From: Chara braunii | Lineage: Eukaryota > Streptophyta > Charophyceae > Charales > Characeae | Direction: 5' to 3' | NCBI GenBank assembly: GCA_003427395.1 | Contig: BFEA01000471.1 | Span: 263,869 to 312,268 of the forward strand | Length of the DNA: 48,400 nt | Part shown: one piece after another, positions 8,732 through 20,359 of the stretch | Layout: each line of letters opens with the position of its first letter | Position numbering within the stretch: the first letter of the stretch is position 1 | Notes under the pieces: model-generated | The model's input: the letters and a program-made list of their open reading frames with translations, nothing else | Databases searched by the model: none | What the model was told of the DNA's origin: nothing | Program-made: the position numbers and the translations under genes

Positions 8732-8967
8732 GTGTGACGGCCGACAGAACACAGTTCGCTGTGAGAGGTTGGAGTGTGAGCATGCCTGTTATTGGATCCC
8801 ATCGAACCTCTCACAGTCCAACCTCTCACAGCGAACTGAAAATAAGTTATTGGGTCCCATCGGGTGTGACGGCCGACAGAACACAGTTCGCTGTGAGAGG
8901 TTGGAGTGTGAGCATGCCTGTTTGGACCCAATATACCATAGGCTCCGATGGGACCCAATAACTTATT
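8732..8967. repeat. nested direct and inverted repeat block
   Basis: A 59-bp sequence at 8732-8790 recurs exactly at 8864-8922. Between and after them are inverted pieces. 8817-8837 is the reverse complement of part of both 59-mers (agttcgctgtgagaggttgg). 8841-8863 is an exact 23-bp inverted match to 8945-8967 (ccgatgggacccaataactt...). The block can fold into alternative hairpins. Confidence 0.9.
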
Positions 8968-9488
8968 AGTATTACTGTATTTTCGGTTGTATTTAGGCCG
9001 ACATGGTGGCCAAATGCAACGAGAGGAAGCGGGTTCAGTTGAGACAGGGAAAGGAAGAAAGACAGATGAAGTCGAAGAAAAAGAAGAGGTATGTGGAAGG
9101 AAAGAATAAAGGGAGAGGAAGAACAACGACTACTCCAACTTCGACGAAGAAGAGCCATGGCAACGACAAGAACGAGGGAGAAAACGGGGAAGAAGCGGGA
9201 GACGAAGAGGGAGACGAAGAGGGAGACGAAGAGGGAGAATAAAGAAGAAGAAGAAGAAGAAAGAAGGGGATACTTGCCCTTGTGCGCCCGCCTGTTCCTT
9301 CTTGCCGCGTGCAATTACCTTCATTCTGTATGTGTCTGAAGTGTAAACACGGGCAGGTGTATCCCGATTCTGACCGTGATTATAGCCAAGTGCGTTCAGG
9401 AAATAACAACAGGGTAGCAGAGAAAAGACGAGCCTGTAATGCAGGAGGAAAGGCGTTCAGTGCGTGTGTGTGCGTTCGAGGGTGCGTG

Positions 9489-9527
<39 letters not shown>

Positions 9528-9960
9528 GGAGAGGCAGAGAGAGAAGGCGACCGAGTACAGGGGGGCAGACAGATGACAACTGTGCTGAGCAAGGGGCTAA
9601 GAGGATGACCGTACGTGGGAAGGAAGGAAGAAGAACACGACCAAACACGGGGTCTGGGGCGACTGCGCAGGAAACGGAGGAGGAAACGCACGGGCTGCTC
9701 AAAGAAGAAGAAGAAGAAGAAGAAGCGCATATGGATGGGAAGGAATTAGTGGTAGTAATGGTCGATGAAGGAAGGGAGAGTACAGGGCGCACAGAGCTTG
9801 AGGAGGAAGGAAGGCGGGGCTCGACTTCCCTCGTTCCGAGGAACCTGGCCAGCATAGTGGTCAGGTGCATTTCAGAGCAAAGCCTTGAAGTTGGCGAAAA
9901 TCAAAGGGTGAGACGGACGCAGGCGAATGTGAGGGAGAACGAAGTAGAAGGAGGATGAGA
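8968..9960. other. purine-rich low-complexity DNA
   Basis: No gene recognised. It contains a 12-bp tandem repeat (gagggagacgaa) at about 9196-9238, (gaa)n at 9244-9261, (GA)n at 9490-9524 and (gaa)n at 9701-9725. A long plus frame at 9464-9958 is made of Arg/Glu runs produced by the purine tracts and shows no domain. Confidence 0.6.
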
Positions 9961-10590
9961 GAAAGAAGGACACATGTAGGAGAGGGAGATGAGCGAGGAG
10001 GGGAGAGTACAGATGAACGCATAGAAGGCGAGCAATGCGTCGACAAGGGGGAAGGAGACTACGGCGATCACTACTCCGACTTCGACTTCGACCAGACGAC
10101 GACGACAAGATTCACACCACAACGACGGATACGAGCGTGGCGACGACGGACACAAAGCCTGTACCTTTCATTGACGGAGGAAGACCGCTCAAACACAGCT
10201 TCAGGTGGTTTGTTCGTTTCTAATACGCTCCGCGGTGACGAAGCCCTCCTTCAGGTTCCTTTGTGATTGTGACTGGGTTCTTCCTTGTGGTTGCAAGATC
10301 GCCACGTCCCCGCTAACTTGGTTTGTTACAGTATACAGCTCTTATGCACGAATCAAGTTCGTTGCCGCACTCATTCACACTCTTTATCATGGTAGAATCT
10401 ACTCGTAATTGTGACTGGATCCGTTCCTGTCTCACTTACTCGTGATGATGATTGATATTCCTTTAAATTGGTTCTTAGCATAGACTAACTGTAAAACGGG
10501 GGCAGACGAGGGGAATCCAACAGTGTACCAATGGGCGCTGGTGCATTTGGGCAGTGGAAGAGCAAGGGGAACTTGGGGAAGCCAAGAAAG
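9961..10590. other. no gene seen
   Basis: The purine skew fades after about 10.1 kb. Contains a short (cgacga)-like tract near 10080-10115. No RNA gene, domain or element end identified. Confidence 0.5.
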
Positions 10591-10595
10591 AAAAG

Positions 10596-10597
<2 letters not shown>

Positions 10598-10627
<30 letters not shown>
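10598..10627 (-). repeat. poly(T) tract (possible minus-strand retroposon tail)
   Basis: About 30 T, interrupted soon after by a G. On the minus strand it would be a poly(A) tail, but I could not find a matching target duplication or element head upstream on that strand. Confidence 0.6.
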
Positions 10628-10628
<1 letters not shown>

Positions 10629-11064
10629 TTTTGGAGAGGAACTTACATCATTTTTGTCGCCGTCGCTGGCAGCCGGAGCTGCAGGTCTGGAGACGTTAAC
10701 ATACAACAATTCTAAGTTAAATGTTATGATATCGGGCAACTGCGTTGGGAACTGAGTGCCATGCACCTGTGAAGTTTCAAGTTTCAAGGGATGAAAACCT
10801 GCAGTCAGGATACTCCTACTTGTTTCCGCGGTTTTCGCTCGTGTACTCTCCATAAGTATGCATCTCTTTTCTTTATTCTCTCTTTTCTTGAATGTGTCTA
10901 TCAGAAATCGAGGTGAACAATCCACCGAGTTTCAATCAGGATGCAAAACTGAAGGGGGCCGTGCTATTTGTGACGTTTGTGGTGCACGCAATCTATAGGT
11001 GATGATAGAGGTCCAACAGAGTGCCCTCCTGACCCAGCAGGTCGTGGGAACCAAGAGGCAGCGG

Positions 11065-11194
11065 GGTTCGCTCATGAAGTCAGTAGGTGATGAGCTTCTT
11101 TGCTCCGTGTTGGATGTATAGACTGCCTTGGTTCGCTCATGAAGTGAGTAGGTGATGAGCTTCTTTGATCCGTGTTGGATGTATAGACTGCCTT
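11065..11194. repeat. 65-bp tandem duplication
   Basis: Units 11065-11129 and 11130-11194 begin ggttcgctcatgaagt and end gtatagactgcctt, differing at a few positions (cagtag/gagtag, ctccg/atccg). Confidence 0.9.
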
Positions 11195-11407
11195 GTTTGC
11201 GCTTTGCTGTTGCTTTGCTGCCCACCTTGCTTGCTTCGAACAGTTGTGTTCACGATGAAGTGTGATGTGGTTGTATTGGTGGTGTTGCCTTGTGCATAGC
11301 TGACATGCTGCCATGTCGCCCGGCTCTACTGATATATACATGCAGAGCTCAAATATGGCCGTGCTTTATAGAAAAGACCTCGTAGTCAGACGAGCATGAG
11401 CCTGTAA

Positions 11408-11450
11408 GTCGGAGGGGGGGTGTTGGATGGTCAAAAAGTGAATAAAAAAA
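11408..11450 (+). promoter_or_regulatory. possible polypurine tract and LTR start
   Basis: cggaggggggg is followed directly by tgttggatggtc at 11421, which resembles the polypurine tract plus TGTTGG start of Ty1/copia-type LTRs. No retroelement protein remnant is visible just upstream and no matching second LTR was found, so this is only a suggestion. Confidence 0.2.
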
Positions 11451-12700
11451 GGAGGTGCAGGAAGTTGGTGGCGGGAAAACGGCCTGAGAATCTTTTGAAT
11501 CTGTTCTTCTCGTCATAAGGTTGCTGGATTATTCCAAGTCTCTGTTATATCTATTTATTACTGGAGTCATTATTACAGGGGTTATTACTAGTTGTGCTAG
11601 GCTACCAGCCGGGCCGCTCGGGTCACCCTGTTTTCCCGGGTGGCCCAGCCGTGCAAGGACCATGCAAAAAAAGGGTGGGAACCGATGCGCTCGACAACGG
11701 ATCTCAGTAAACCATGTCACGGTAGCCATGTCTTCTTCTTTTTGCCAGAGTGGAGGTGAGGTAACCTTACCGTAACCCACTGCTCAAAAAACGTTCGCTG
11801 TCAATCATCTTGTGTCTTTCTCTCTGTTCCACCTTCTCCCATCTCTTCTTCCATGACCATTACCATTGCTATCGCCATCACCATCTCTCCCTATCTTCCT
11901 CTCAAGTTTAGCATCCCGGATTCAAGCACATAAGTCAGGGGCAAACCCGGTTTCATCTCCCCTTGTAATTGCTTCACAAGAACACCAACAATGTCCTTGC
12001 TTCTTCGCCTCCTCTGCTTCATTTTTCTTCTTCTCCAGTTGATGTATTTCTTCTTCTTCTTCATGTTGGGGGATTTGTTTCCACCTCGAATTCAATTGGG
12101 GTCAGGCGGCGGGCCCCTGGTATCCCTAACGGACAGATAAACTGCAGCAGAGGCCGTCAAATTACCAAAAGGAAGAGGAATGTGACGAACCAGCTTCTGA
12201 GCCTGCGCCATCTTCCGGACCCCTTCAACCTCTTTTTCTTTTCGAATTTGCTCAGCCCAACAAGGCCCCTTTCTGTTTTTGATTAAAGATGCCTTGCTGA
12301 GACCCGTGTTGATTCGTGAAATTCTGTTTTCATAATTTGGGAAATGCATGGGAATTGCGCGCGCTTTAGTAAGCGCACTAGGACTTTGGCCCGGCAGTTA
12401 GAAATTCCGAAATAAACGGAACCCGACGTGTCCTTTTTGTGCATGAATGTTCTCGACTACGTCGCGGAGAACTCTGGGAATTTGGTGGGAATACGAATAG
12501 ATGTAGGACTGACTTTTCCCGCGCCTACTTTACGCGCGGATATGGTGCAATTTTTGAATTAGCATAGGACTTAGGAATCTGTAACTGTTTTGGTGCCTCT
12601 TTTTGCATTTGTGATCAGCGCCATCCAAGTGAGCTTCCCCCTCCCCTCGCCATCTTCGACGCTCCCTTCGCGCCCGGGCTCACTCTCCTGCCGTAACCGT

Positions 12701-12709
<9 letters not shown>
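11451..12709. other. no gene seen
   Basis: Mixed-composition DNA with T/C-rich stretches. Reading frames are short and unrecognised. If an LTR starts at 11421 it would extend into this region, but its end is not apparent. Confidence 0.4.
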
Positions 12710-12748
<39 letters not shown>

Positions 12749-12751
12749 NNN

Positions 12752-12785
<34 letters not shown>
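12710..12785. repeat. (CT)n microsatellite with 3-N gap
   Basis: CT dinucleotides on both sides of NNN at 12749-12751. The true tract length is unknown. Confidence 0.97.
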
Positions 12786-12787
<2 letters not shown>

Positions 12788-15573
12788 CGCGCGCCTTTTC
12801 TCTTTCTTGATCATCTGAATCTTGGATCCGTTTCACGCTATCCTGCGCACCCTTCTTCCTCCCACTCTGAGTCCCACGCCCAAGAGTCCGGTCGATCCTC
12901 TCCTCACTCCGTCCAGCCAAGGAGAAGCGCCGTGTAAGGAAAAACTCCTATTACGCGACGACTCTGATTGGCTGCGATCGGACTCAGTAGGATCAACATG
13001 GCTTTCACCGGGCGATTATCCCCAAGTCCTCTCTCACCCTTCCCTGACTCAACCTTCATCCTCCCTCGTACCTACCTCCCTTCCCACAACTATAAATTCT
13101 GCAAGCGCGCCCACACATCTCTCTCTCAACTCGTCTGCCAGCTTCTAGGAAGCAGTGGCTAGATGGTAGGTGTGGAGTGCGAGTTGAAAAGTCCCGACGA
13201 GCTGACTGTAGCCTGGCCGGCGGTGCGCCTGATCGCCACGACGAACTGTGGGATCTGGGCAGGCCGTGTCGAGACTAAGTCGGCGGGGTGACGATCGCAG
13301 TGGTGGAAAATGGCACGTGACGGCCGAGATCGTCAGTCCATGCATGGGGATAGTGACCGAAGTTGAATGGATGAATGGCCCAGGGCCATAGTGGAACTTC
13401 ACGGCGGATGCGCCTCCTTGTCTCGAATCTATTCCTGGGAGTGAGTTCAATTTGATGGCAGTTAAGCCGAAAACTCTTTTTCATCATCGGATCTTGGTGT
13501 AATTTTCATCTATCTTGTCTACCCCGCATCTTTTCCTCTCTACCTTCTCCCTTTCCCTGTGACCTGAATGATTATGGATATGAATGATAATGGATATTTG
13601 TTGATCTATTACACACGAGGAATGAGATGATTGTTTTGACTGATGCCTAATTAGTCACGGGGGCGGGGTGCAGAGCACACGGAGAACTGAGGGCCGTGTG
13701 GCTGCCATTTTCGCACCTTCCTTGATAAATGTTTGTGAGAAAGGAATGAGAATGCCTGGATGATGCTATTGTCTGACGAACTTGTCTCCGATTAGATCAT
13801 GGAACCATTGTGATTGACACGTGGACTACATGCTAGATAGGATCTCGCTGTTGCCATGTGGACTGATTGTCCCAAGCCAACTGGGCGCCGGCCTCTCGTA
13901 TCCCTGCCACGCCCCTTCCCGTACAACGAGAAGAGGACACGTGTATGCGAGTGAAAGGTACGAGAAGCCATCGCCAAGATCGGCGGAAGATACTACTTCC
14001 CTCCTGAAACCCGATGCTCCGGATTTGTCGGTGCAGGTTTTGTTATCGTGGACACACACTTTCCGCCTTATTCGTTGCTATTGTCGTTTAATGAGCTGAT
14101 CGTCATCCCGTGGTCGGCAGTAGCGCCCCATTGGCCTAACACTCTGTGCAGCGATTGTCGCCGCTTCGAGCGTTACCAATCGAAGGGCTTTCACTACCGA
14201 GTACGAGAGGGAGATGAGTATAAGGAAAGAGCCACTCGGTTACGACCTTCCACGTCAGATTCAGAGTTGTGTAATGAGCGACGTCGGGACTTGACCCGGA
14301 AACGGGATACCAAGTATGTGCCCGCCCCCTTTCATGCGAAACGAAAAGCGGCGGCTTGATGGGAAGTTCAACGATACTTTTTGGATTGAACTTCCCCGCA
14401 CCCTGCGTCCCGCGCGCGCCTTTTTCTCCCTCAAAACCCGCGCAGTGACGGACCCTCCCCCTTCTTACTAAGTCGGACCGGCACAGGGGATTTCGGTTCT
14501 GTCCGTGTCCCTCCACTCAACTTTCCAAAAATCCTTGGCACACCCCATCTTGCTGTCTTTCTGGGGCCCCTTCCGCAATTCAAACACTCCGAACGGAAAA
14601 CAACACCAGGCGTGAGGTTGAGCATCACATATGCATATTCTTGTAATCTTTCATAGCGATGGTGATGTTGTCAATCATGAAGACCCCGTTTCACAACCTC
14701 CTACCACCTAGACCTACCCAACAACTAAATTGAGACACTCTACCCCCAAATCATTGGGTATTACCTCTAAATGTCGACCTTGACTTCCTACCAGGGTGTC
14801 GGGTTTCCACTACAGATCGCAAGTATGATTGACAAGCCAACCATCAATTTAAGGACTGCCAGCAACGTCCTCAAGAATTGTTTAACGTCGCAATTAGGAT
14901 GACCTAGCATGCGGTGCGGGGCTGTTCCCTTGCCAAGACTTACTGGTCCTTTGCTGAGTCGTACGGTTCGCTCGCATGCCAGTCACTTGCCAGGTTTAAT
15001 GCGCGCTCACCACTCGATGTCCGTGCTTGCTACTTTACATGATGGCCTTTAAAACTATCCAACCCCACCTATCTAAAACATGCAACCTCCTGACGACCTA
15101 AACCTAATTGACAACACGATAGATTGATAACAGGACATCCAAGGAGACTCATACTTCCAAAAATAAAAAAACAACGCTACAACATTCACGTTCGGGGTTC
15201 TAAAGTGCTTCACTATGCTATCAATGAAGATTCTCCTCAGGCTCCACGCTCCAATCACCAGTACGTGTCCCCTCACCTTGACCAGTTCTTCTTTGGTCCT
15301 CCCTTCCGCTTCCTTGCCACCACCACTCGGGTCAACGCTCGCCGAGCTTTTACTAACTTCGCCGGCTTCAGGTCAAACACCACTCCAAAACCAAAAAGAG
15401 TTTGTTCCAATACTACTGCAATCTGACCACCATGCATGAACACTCAGACACAGATTCCGCATCAGACCGCACTCACAAATATCATACAAAGTCCGAAAGA
15501 GCCTCAATGGTCTACACAAACTTGGTCATCTTCTCCATCACCAGCAACTATGGCCACTCAACGCAGCATGCAG

Positions 15574-15577
<4 letters not shown>
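12786..15577. other. no gene identified
   Basis: Moderate-GC DNA without recognisable domains. A TATA-like word (tataaat, 13091-13097) is followed within about 30 bases by pyrimidine-rich sequence, as in plant core promoters, but no coding exon can be tied to it. 14.4-15.4 kb is C-rich on the plus strand and featureless. Confidence 0.4.
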
Positions 15578-15631
<54 letters not shown>

Positions 15632-15662
15632 TCTCTCTTCTCTGCTCTCACTTTCTCTCACT

Positions 15663-15711
<49 letters not shown>

Positions 15712-15736
15712 GCTCTCACTTCTCTCTTCTCTGCTC

Positions 15737-15826
<90 letters not shown>

Positions 15827-15997
15827 CTCCCACTTCTCTCTCTCTTTCTCTCCCTCTCACCTCACAGGTCACTCTGATTAGTCTATGAATGACCTCCAGT
15901 GAAGCTCTCTCTCTCTCGTACTACAGCTATGGCACTCGAGACCACTGACTCCACTTTTCTCTCTCTCTGACCACTGACTCCACTTTTCTCTCTCTCT
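15578..15997. repeat. compound (CT)n blocks with repeated spacers
   Basis: Three (CT)n blocks (about 15578-15628, 15666-15707, 15741-15809, the last ending in (GT)n) are separated by near-identical spacers containing acttctctcttctctgctct. A 29-bp unit beginning gaccactgactccac is then duplicated in tandem at 15940-15968 and 15969-15997. Confidence 0.9.
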
Positions 15998-16597
15998 CTC
16001 TCTCTCGAAGCATATCGTGTCGACATCCAGGTGCTGCTGGATTTTTCTACCTGCTGATCCACATTCCAGACATCTTCCACTGGTTATGGGTTGATCCCTT
16101 ACGTTTGTTTGCTGCTTCTGGACGCTTACTTGGATCTGGCTGCTTGGGTAGATCGGCTGACACCTGGCCTAACAACTATTGTGATCTTGGCTGAGGCTTG
16201 TGGTGCCTTCTAAAGATAGACTCTCCAACCCATAAGAACTTCCTACCTCAATGTACTTAAGCAGCCTGCCTACACCTCTGGAAGCATGGTACAAATGAAA
16301 ACTACTCTTTGATATAGTTGTGAATATTGTACAAGTGGCTGAAACCACTAATGGAACACAATGGAACTTGGGACTAGCACCTGGGACTTGAGACTGGGAC
16401 TTGGGACTGAACCAGGGGCACTGAGATTCGTGAATCCTTCAAGTAAACTAACTAATTAAGTAATCAATTCCTACCGATAGGACTGTTTTTGCCATTCCGC
16501 TGGTGGTTTAAGTAATTAATTCCTATCAATAATGCCATTCCGCTTCAAAAGGGTGCTTGCTTCCTTCAAAGATGTTGACAGTCCTTCCACAGAGTGC
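15998..16597. other. no gene seen; degenerate short repeats
   Basis: A tract near 16360-16410 repeats variants of gggacttg(a/g)gact. A motif around aattaattcctatc occurs twice with a following ccattccgct (about 16455-16505 and 16510-16541). Otherwise unremarkable. Confidence 0.5.
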
Positions 16598-16610
16598 CCC
16601 CCCCCCCCCC

Positions 16611-16664
<54 letters not shown>
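16598..16664. repeat. (C)n-TT-(CT)n compound microsatellite
   Basis: A run of C followed by tt and a long CT tract. The same arrangement recurs at about 28350-28458. Confidence 0.95.
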
Positions 16665-16668
<4 letters not shown>

Positions 16669-17811
16669 GGTTGGAGGTCACGGAGCATCTTTCCATTGGT
16701 GGATTCAATGAACTACAAATCATCCAAGTAAACATCACCACACAAACTGGATGACAAGAATAGTGTGAAAAACGAAGGACGTATCCTGAACAGTTCGACA
16801 CGCGTAAATCTTAGCAAAGAGGAGCGAAACCTAAATTGGGTAATCCCTCCCTCACCTTCTGCCCTAATTGAGCACGATGCCTAAGTTCACCAACTTCAGG
16901 ACATAATTTTTTCTGAGTACCAAGCAGGCAACAATAGCAACACCCGTGAAGAACCTGCTGCTGCCATTGGCTAACCATAAAGAAACGTCCATTGAAGTCT
17001 TGTGTACGGCGTCTCCAGCAAGTAAGGTAGTAAGTAGCGCACCTCCCAGGTCGTAGACACGCTTCACCTCGTCTCCTCCCCCTCTCCTATAGCCCGAGAG
17101 TTTTGGAGTCTTCACTAAGCAAGGAGTTTATGTTTCTCAACGAAGTGCGACGGACCGTGCTGCCACGAATATTTGCAACAGTAAAATCCACCTATCATCT
17201 AGAGGACCATCTGCCAGCCGAAATCTTCCGCATATCAATTAAAGATGATGGCAACATCAATGACGCCACGGACTACCATCCGGTGCAGCGTTACGCATGC
17301 AATGGACTGCGATCCAGACTCCAGACCGACTGCTTCGCAGTGGCCGCCGCGATCCAGACTCCAGACTGACTGCTCGACATTGGGATGAAACACTACACGA
17401 TTTGATCACACGGTCGAGCAGACTGCATCTGTACAACAAACTATCTTCGCAGTCTGATAATCATGATGAGGGTGCGTTGCTCGTCTTATGGAAAAATGGG
17501 AGTCGGCGTTCTATTAGGTTGAAGATAACTTGCTGGTAGAGACAGGGTGTCAGTCACGCTTAACGCCTTTGGCAGGCAATGGTACTGCTTGGGTGGCTGC
17601 GTGGCGACACAAAAGGACTGCCCGCTTGTAGTGGGAATCGACACCTCCCTCCCCCCTCCCACCTCTCCTCCCCGACGTGGCCGAGTGTCTACCACTGTAC
17701 ACCCGTAACAAGGGTATCTGTGTTGAGTCCAGAAGGACAAACAGAAGCCGACAAAGGACCAGAGGTTGACAAATCTAATCCGGGTGGTCGTGTGCCATTT
17801 AGGGAATCAAG
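16665..17811. other. no gene recognised; small direct repeat
   Basis: A 17-base word (gcgatccagactccaga) followed by gactgct occurs at about 17308 and 17350. Reading frames of up to about 110 codons have no recognisable domain. Confidence 0.5.
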
Positions 17812-17962
17812 AGAGAGAGAGAGAGAGAGAGCACAACAGAGAGAGAGGGAGAGCACCCCCTCCTCCAACTCGTCGAACTCACCCTCCTCCCTCTTCCTTC
17901 TTTAGTCTCTCAGGCGCCATGTGGCGAATCTGCTAATTGGAGGGGAGGAGGAGAGAGAGAGA

Positions 17963-18046
<84 letters not shown>
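17812..18046. repeat. GA/CT microsatellites abutting an assembly gap
   Basis: A short GA tract (about 17812-17831) is followed by a long CT tract (17968-18046) that runs directly into the N gap. The assembly probably broke on this repeat. Confidence 0.95.
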
Positions 18047-18796
18047 NNNNNNNNNNNNNNNNNNNNNNNNNNNNNNNNNNNNNNNNNNNNNNNNNNNNNN
18101 NNNNNNNNNNNNNNNNNNNNNNNNNNNNNNNNNNNNNNNNNNNNNNNNNNNNNNNNNNNNNNNNNNNNNNNNNNNNNNNNNNNNNNNNNNNNNNNNNNNN
18201 NNNNNNNNNNNNNNNNNNNNNNNNNNNNNNNNNNNNNNNNNNNNNNNNNNNNNNNNNNNNNNNNNNNNNNNNNNNNNNNNNNNNNNNNNNNNNNNNNNNN
18301 NNNNNNNNNNNNNNNNNNNNNNNNNNNNNNNNNNNNNNNNNNNNNNNNNNNNNNNNNNNNNNNNNNNNNNNNNNNNNNNNNNNNNNNNNNNNNNNNNNNN
18401 NNNNNNNNNNNNNNNNNNNNNNNNNNNNNNNNNNNNNNNNNNNNNNNNNNNNNNNNNNNNNNNNNNNNNNNNNNNNNNNNNNNNNNNNNNNNNNNNNNNN
18501 NNNNNNNNNNNNNNNNNNNNNNNNNNNNNNNNNNNNNNNNNNNNNNNNNNNNNNNNNNNNNNNNNNNNNNNNNNNNNNNNNNNNNNNNNNNNNNNNNNNN
18601 NNNNNNNNNNNNNNNNNNNNNNNNNNNNNNNNNNNNNNNNNNNNNNNNNNNNNNNNNNNNNNNNNNNNNNNNNNNNNNNNNNNNNNNNNNNNNNNNNNNN
18701 NNNNNNNNNNNNNNNNNNNNNNNNNNNNNNNNNNNNNNNNNNNNNNNNNNNNNNNNNNNNNNNNNNNNNNNNNNNNNNNNNNNNNNNNNNNNNNNN
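18047..18796. other. assembly gap (750 N)
   Basis: Unresolved sequence. CT-rich DNA on both sides suggests a large or multi-copy microsatellite. Reading frames crossing it are meaningless. Confidence 1.
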
Positions 18797-19151
18797 CTCT
18801 CTTCCCACCACCCTACCCCAGCCCACCCCACCCCACCCCAGAGGGAAAAGAAATCTGGATATGCATTTCGAATGATGGGAGCATGTCACGCATTTGAGAC
18901 GTTTGACGATTGAAGAGAGAGGTGAGGTGGCGCTGAGGGTCGGAACTGGATAGGGGACAGGACTGGGCGGTAGTGTGAGCACACCATCGGCGTGAGCAAC
19001 AGGCGGGAACGATCATCGTCGTCTTGAGGGGATGATTAATCCCGGATGGCTCTGCAGGGATGGGGTTCGGTTAGGTGGCAATCCGAATCCGGCCACTGCA
19101 ATCAAGCGCGATATTTGCTAATCTGTTTCTCCCCTTGGAAATCCGCTGGAT

Positions 19152-19455
19152 AGATCCATCTCCTCGAGGATACGGTCACACTCGGACAGACGATCGGGAC
19201 TACCTTCTTCCCCCGAATACAACCTACGGTCGTTATAGCTGTATTTGAGGCATCTTTCAGTCCAGATACAGCTATAATGACCGTACGTTGTATTCGGGGG
19301 AAGAAGGTAGGACACAGCAGACCATCTCCTCGAGGATACGGTCACACTCGCACAGACGATCGGGATAGATCCAGCAGGCTAACGGTCGTGCTTACCAGCT
19401 TGCAATGGTGTCAAAGACAACTCTCGCACAGACGATCGGGACTAGGACACAGCAA
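19152..19455. repeat. tandem direct repeats carrying a foldback insertion and its empty site
   Basis: A block beginning ccatctcctcgaggatacgg and ending cagacgatcggga occurs at about 19156-19199 and 19322-19365. Its 3' part recurs at about 19423-19441. The first copy is interrupted by the 105-bp foldback; the last (ctcgcacagacgatcgggac then taggacacagca) shows the uninterrupted junction. Confidence 0.85.
19203..19307. mobile_element. 105-bp foldback MITE with TA target duplication
   Basis: Including the flanking bases, two 45-nt arms (19200-19244 and 19266-19310) are reverse complements at 43 of 45 positions, around a 21-nt loop. The element proper begins ccttcttcccccgaatac and ends with its inverse. 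It is flanked by TA on both sides (19201-19202, 19308-19309). A paralogous site at about 19421-19454 has the same left and right flanks joined by a single TA, which demonstrates insertion. Family knowledge: TA duplication and terminal inversion are typical of Tc1/mariner-derived (Stowaway-like) MITEs. There is no coding capacity. If transcribed it would form a long near-perfect hairpin of the kind that feeds small-RNA pathways. Confidence 0.88.
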
Positions 19456-19460
19456 AAGAC

Positions 19461-19832
19461 AAAAAGATAAGACGTTAATTAGTGATCGTCATGCTTTCAT
19501 GAAGTTACTTTTATACTTCGCGTTGGGCCCAAACCTCTTCCCCTCTGCTCCACCTCTCCTCCATTTCTACCTCCTCCTCTACCTCCACCTCCTGCTGGTA
19601 CTACTTCAAGCGCTTACTTACTATCTTCTCCCCAGCCCCATCATCCCACAGTCATCAAACGAAACCTTTCAACCTCCGCCCACCCATTCATCCTTCCCAA
19701 CCACTAAGTATCTATCTACGGGCATCCATAAATCCTTCAGCATCTTTTGCTTATCTGCCTGTTCTCTTCCATCAGCTTCGTCACCAATTCATCATCCATG
19801 CATGCATCCATAAGCTGTTGTTGAGAGAGAGA

Positions 19833-19867
<35 letters not shown>

Positions 19868-19885
19868 CATCCATAAGCTGTTGTT

Positions 19886-19919
<34 letters not shown>

Positions 19920-20359
19920 GACGGCCCAGTCGTTGCGTATAATCCTAAGTACGAATAGAGGGCCAGAGAAACCACTACCGTCTCCTCCTCTCCTGGTCTC
20001 CTCCCTCCTCGTTTTCTGCACTTCGGCGCAAAATATCGCCCTACGCCGTTATTACTCTCCACAACACATACGTAATTTCCCATCCTGCATCCTGATCGCG
20101 CCGCTTCTTCCGTCCTTTCTTCGCCATTAACTCCCTGCTATCTAAGAGGACGAGATCTTCTTCAAGCTGGAAGAGGCGATAAGGGGTAGAGATGACAGGA
20201 GGAGGAGGAAAAGCTGAAGCTGAGGAGCGAAGAGAGGAGAGGAAAAGACGAAGGGCAGACGGAAAACGGGGGAGAGAAAAATGAGGACTAATTTAGTAAT
20301 AATAATGTCGACAATGATGTTAAAAAAATAAGATAATGACGACAATGAAGACGACCAAG
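19461..20359. other. no gene seen; duplicated GA-flanked word
   Basis: The sequence gcatccataagctgttgttg followed by (GA)n occurs at about 19804 and 19867. Purine/pyrimidine-skewed frames translate to low-complexity peptides only. Confidence 0.5.

Noticed and set aside
9464-9958. 164-codon Arg/Glu-rich plus frame
   Set aside because: Purine-tract low complexity; no start context, domain or splice evidence.
14280-14315. T-arm-like ccgggtcaagtcccg on the minus strand
   Set aside because: One base short of a proper T loop and no A box or acceptor stem at the right distance.
15402-15888. Plus frames of about 150 codons in CT repeats
   Set aside because: Poly Leu-Ser from dinucleotide repeats.
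17902-18982. Long frames spanning the N gap
   Set aside because: They consist of unknown residues and Leu-Ser or Arg-Glu runs from microsatellite sequence; not genes.
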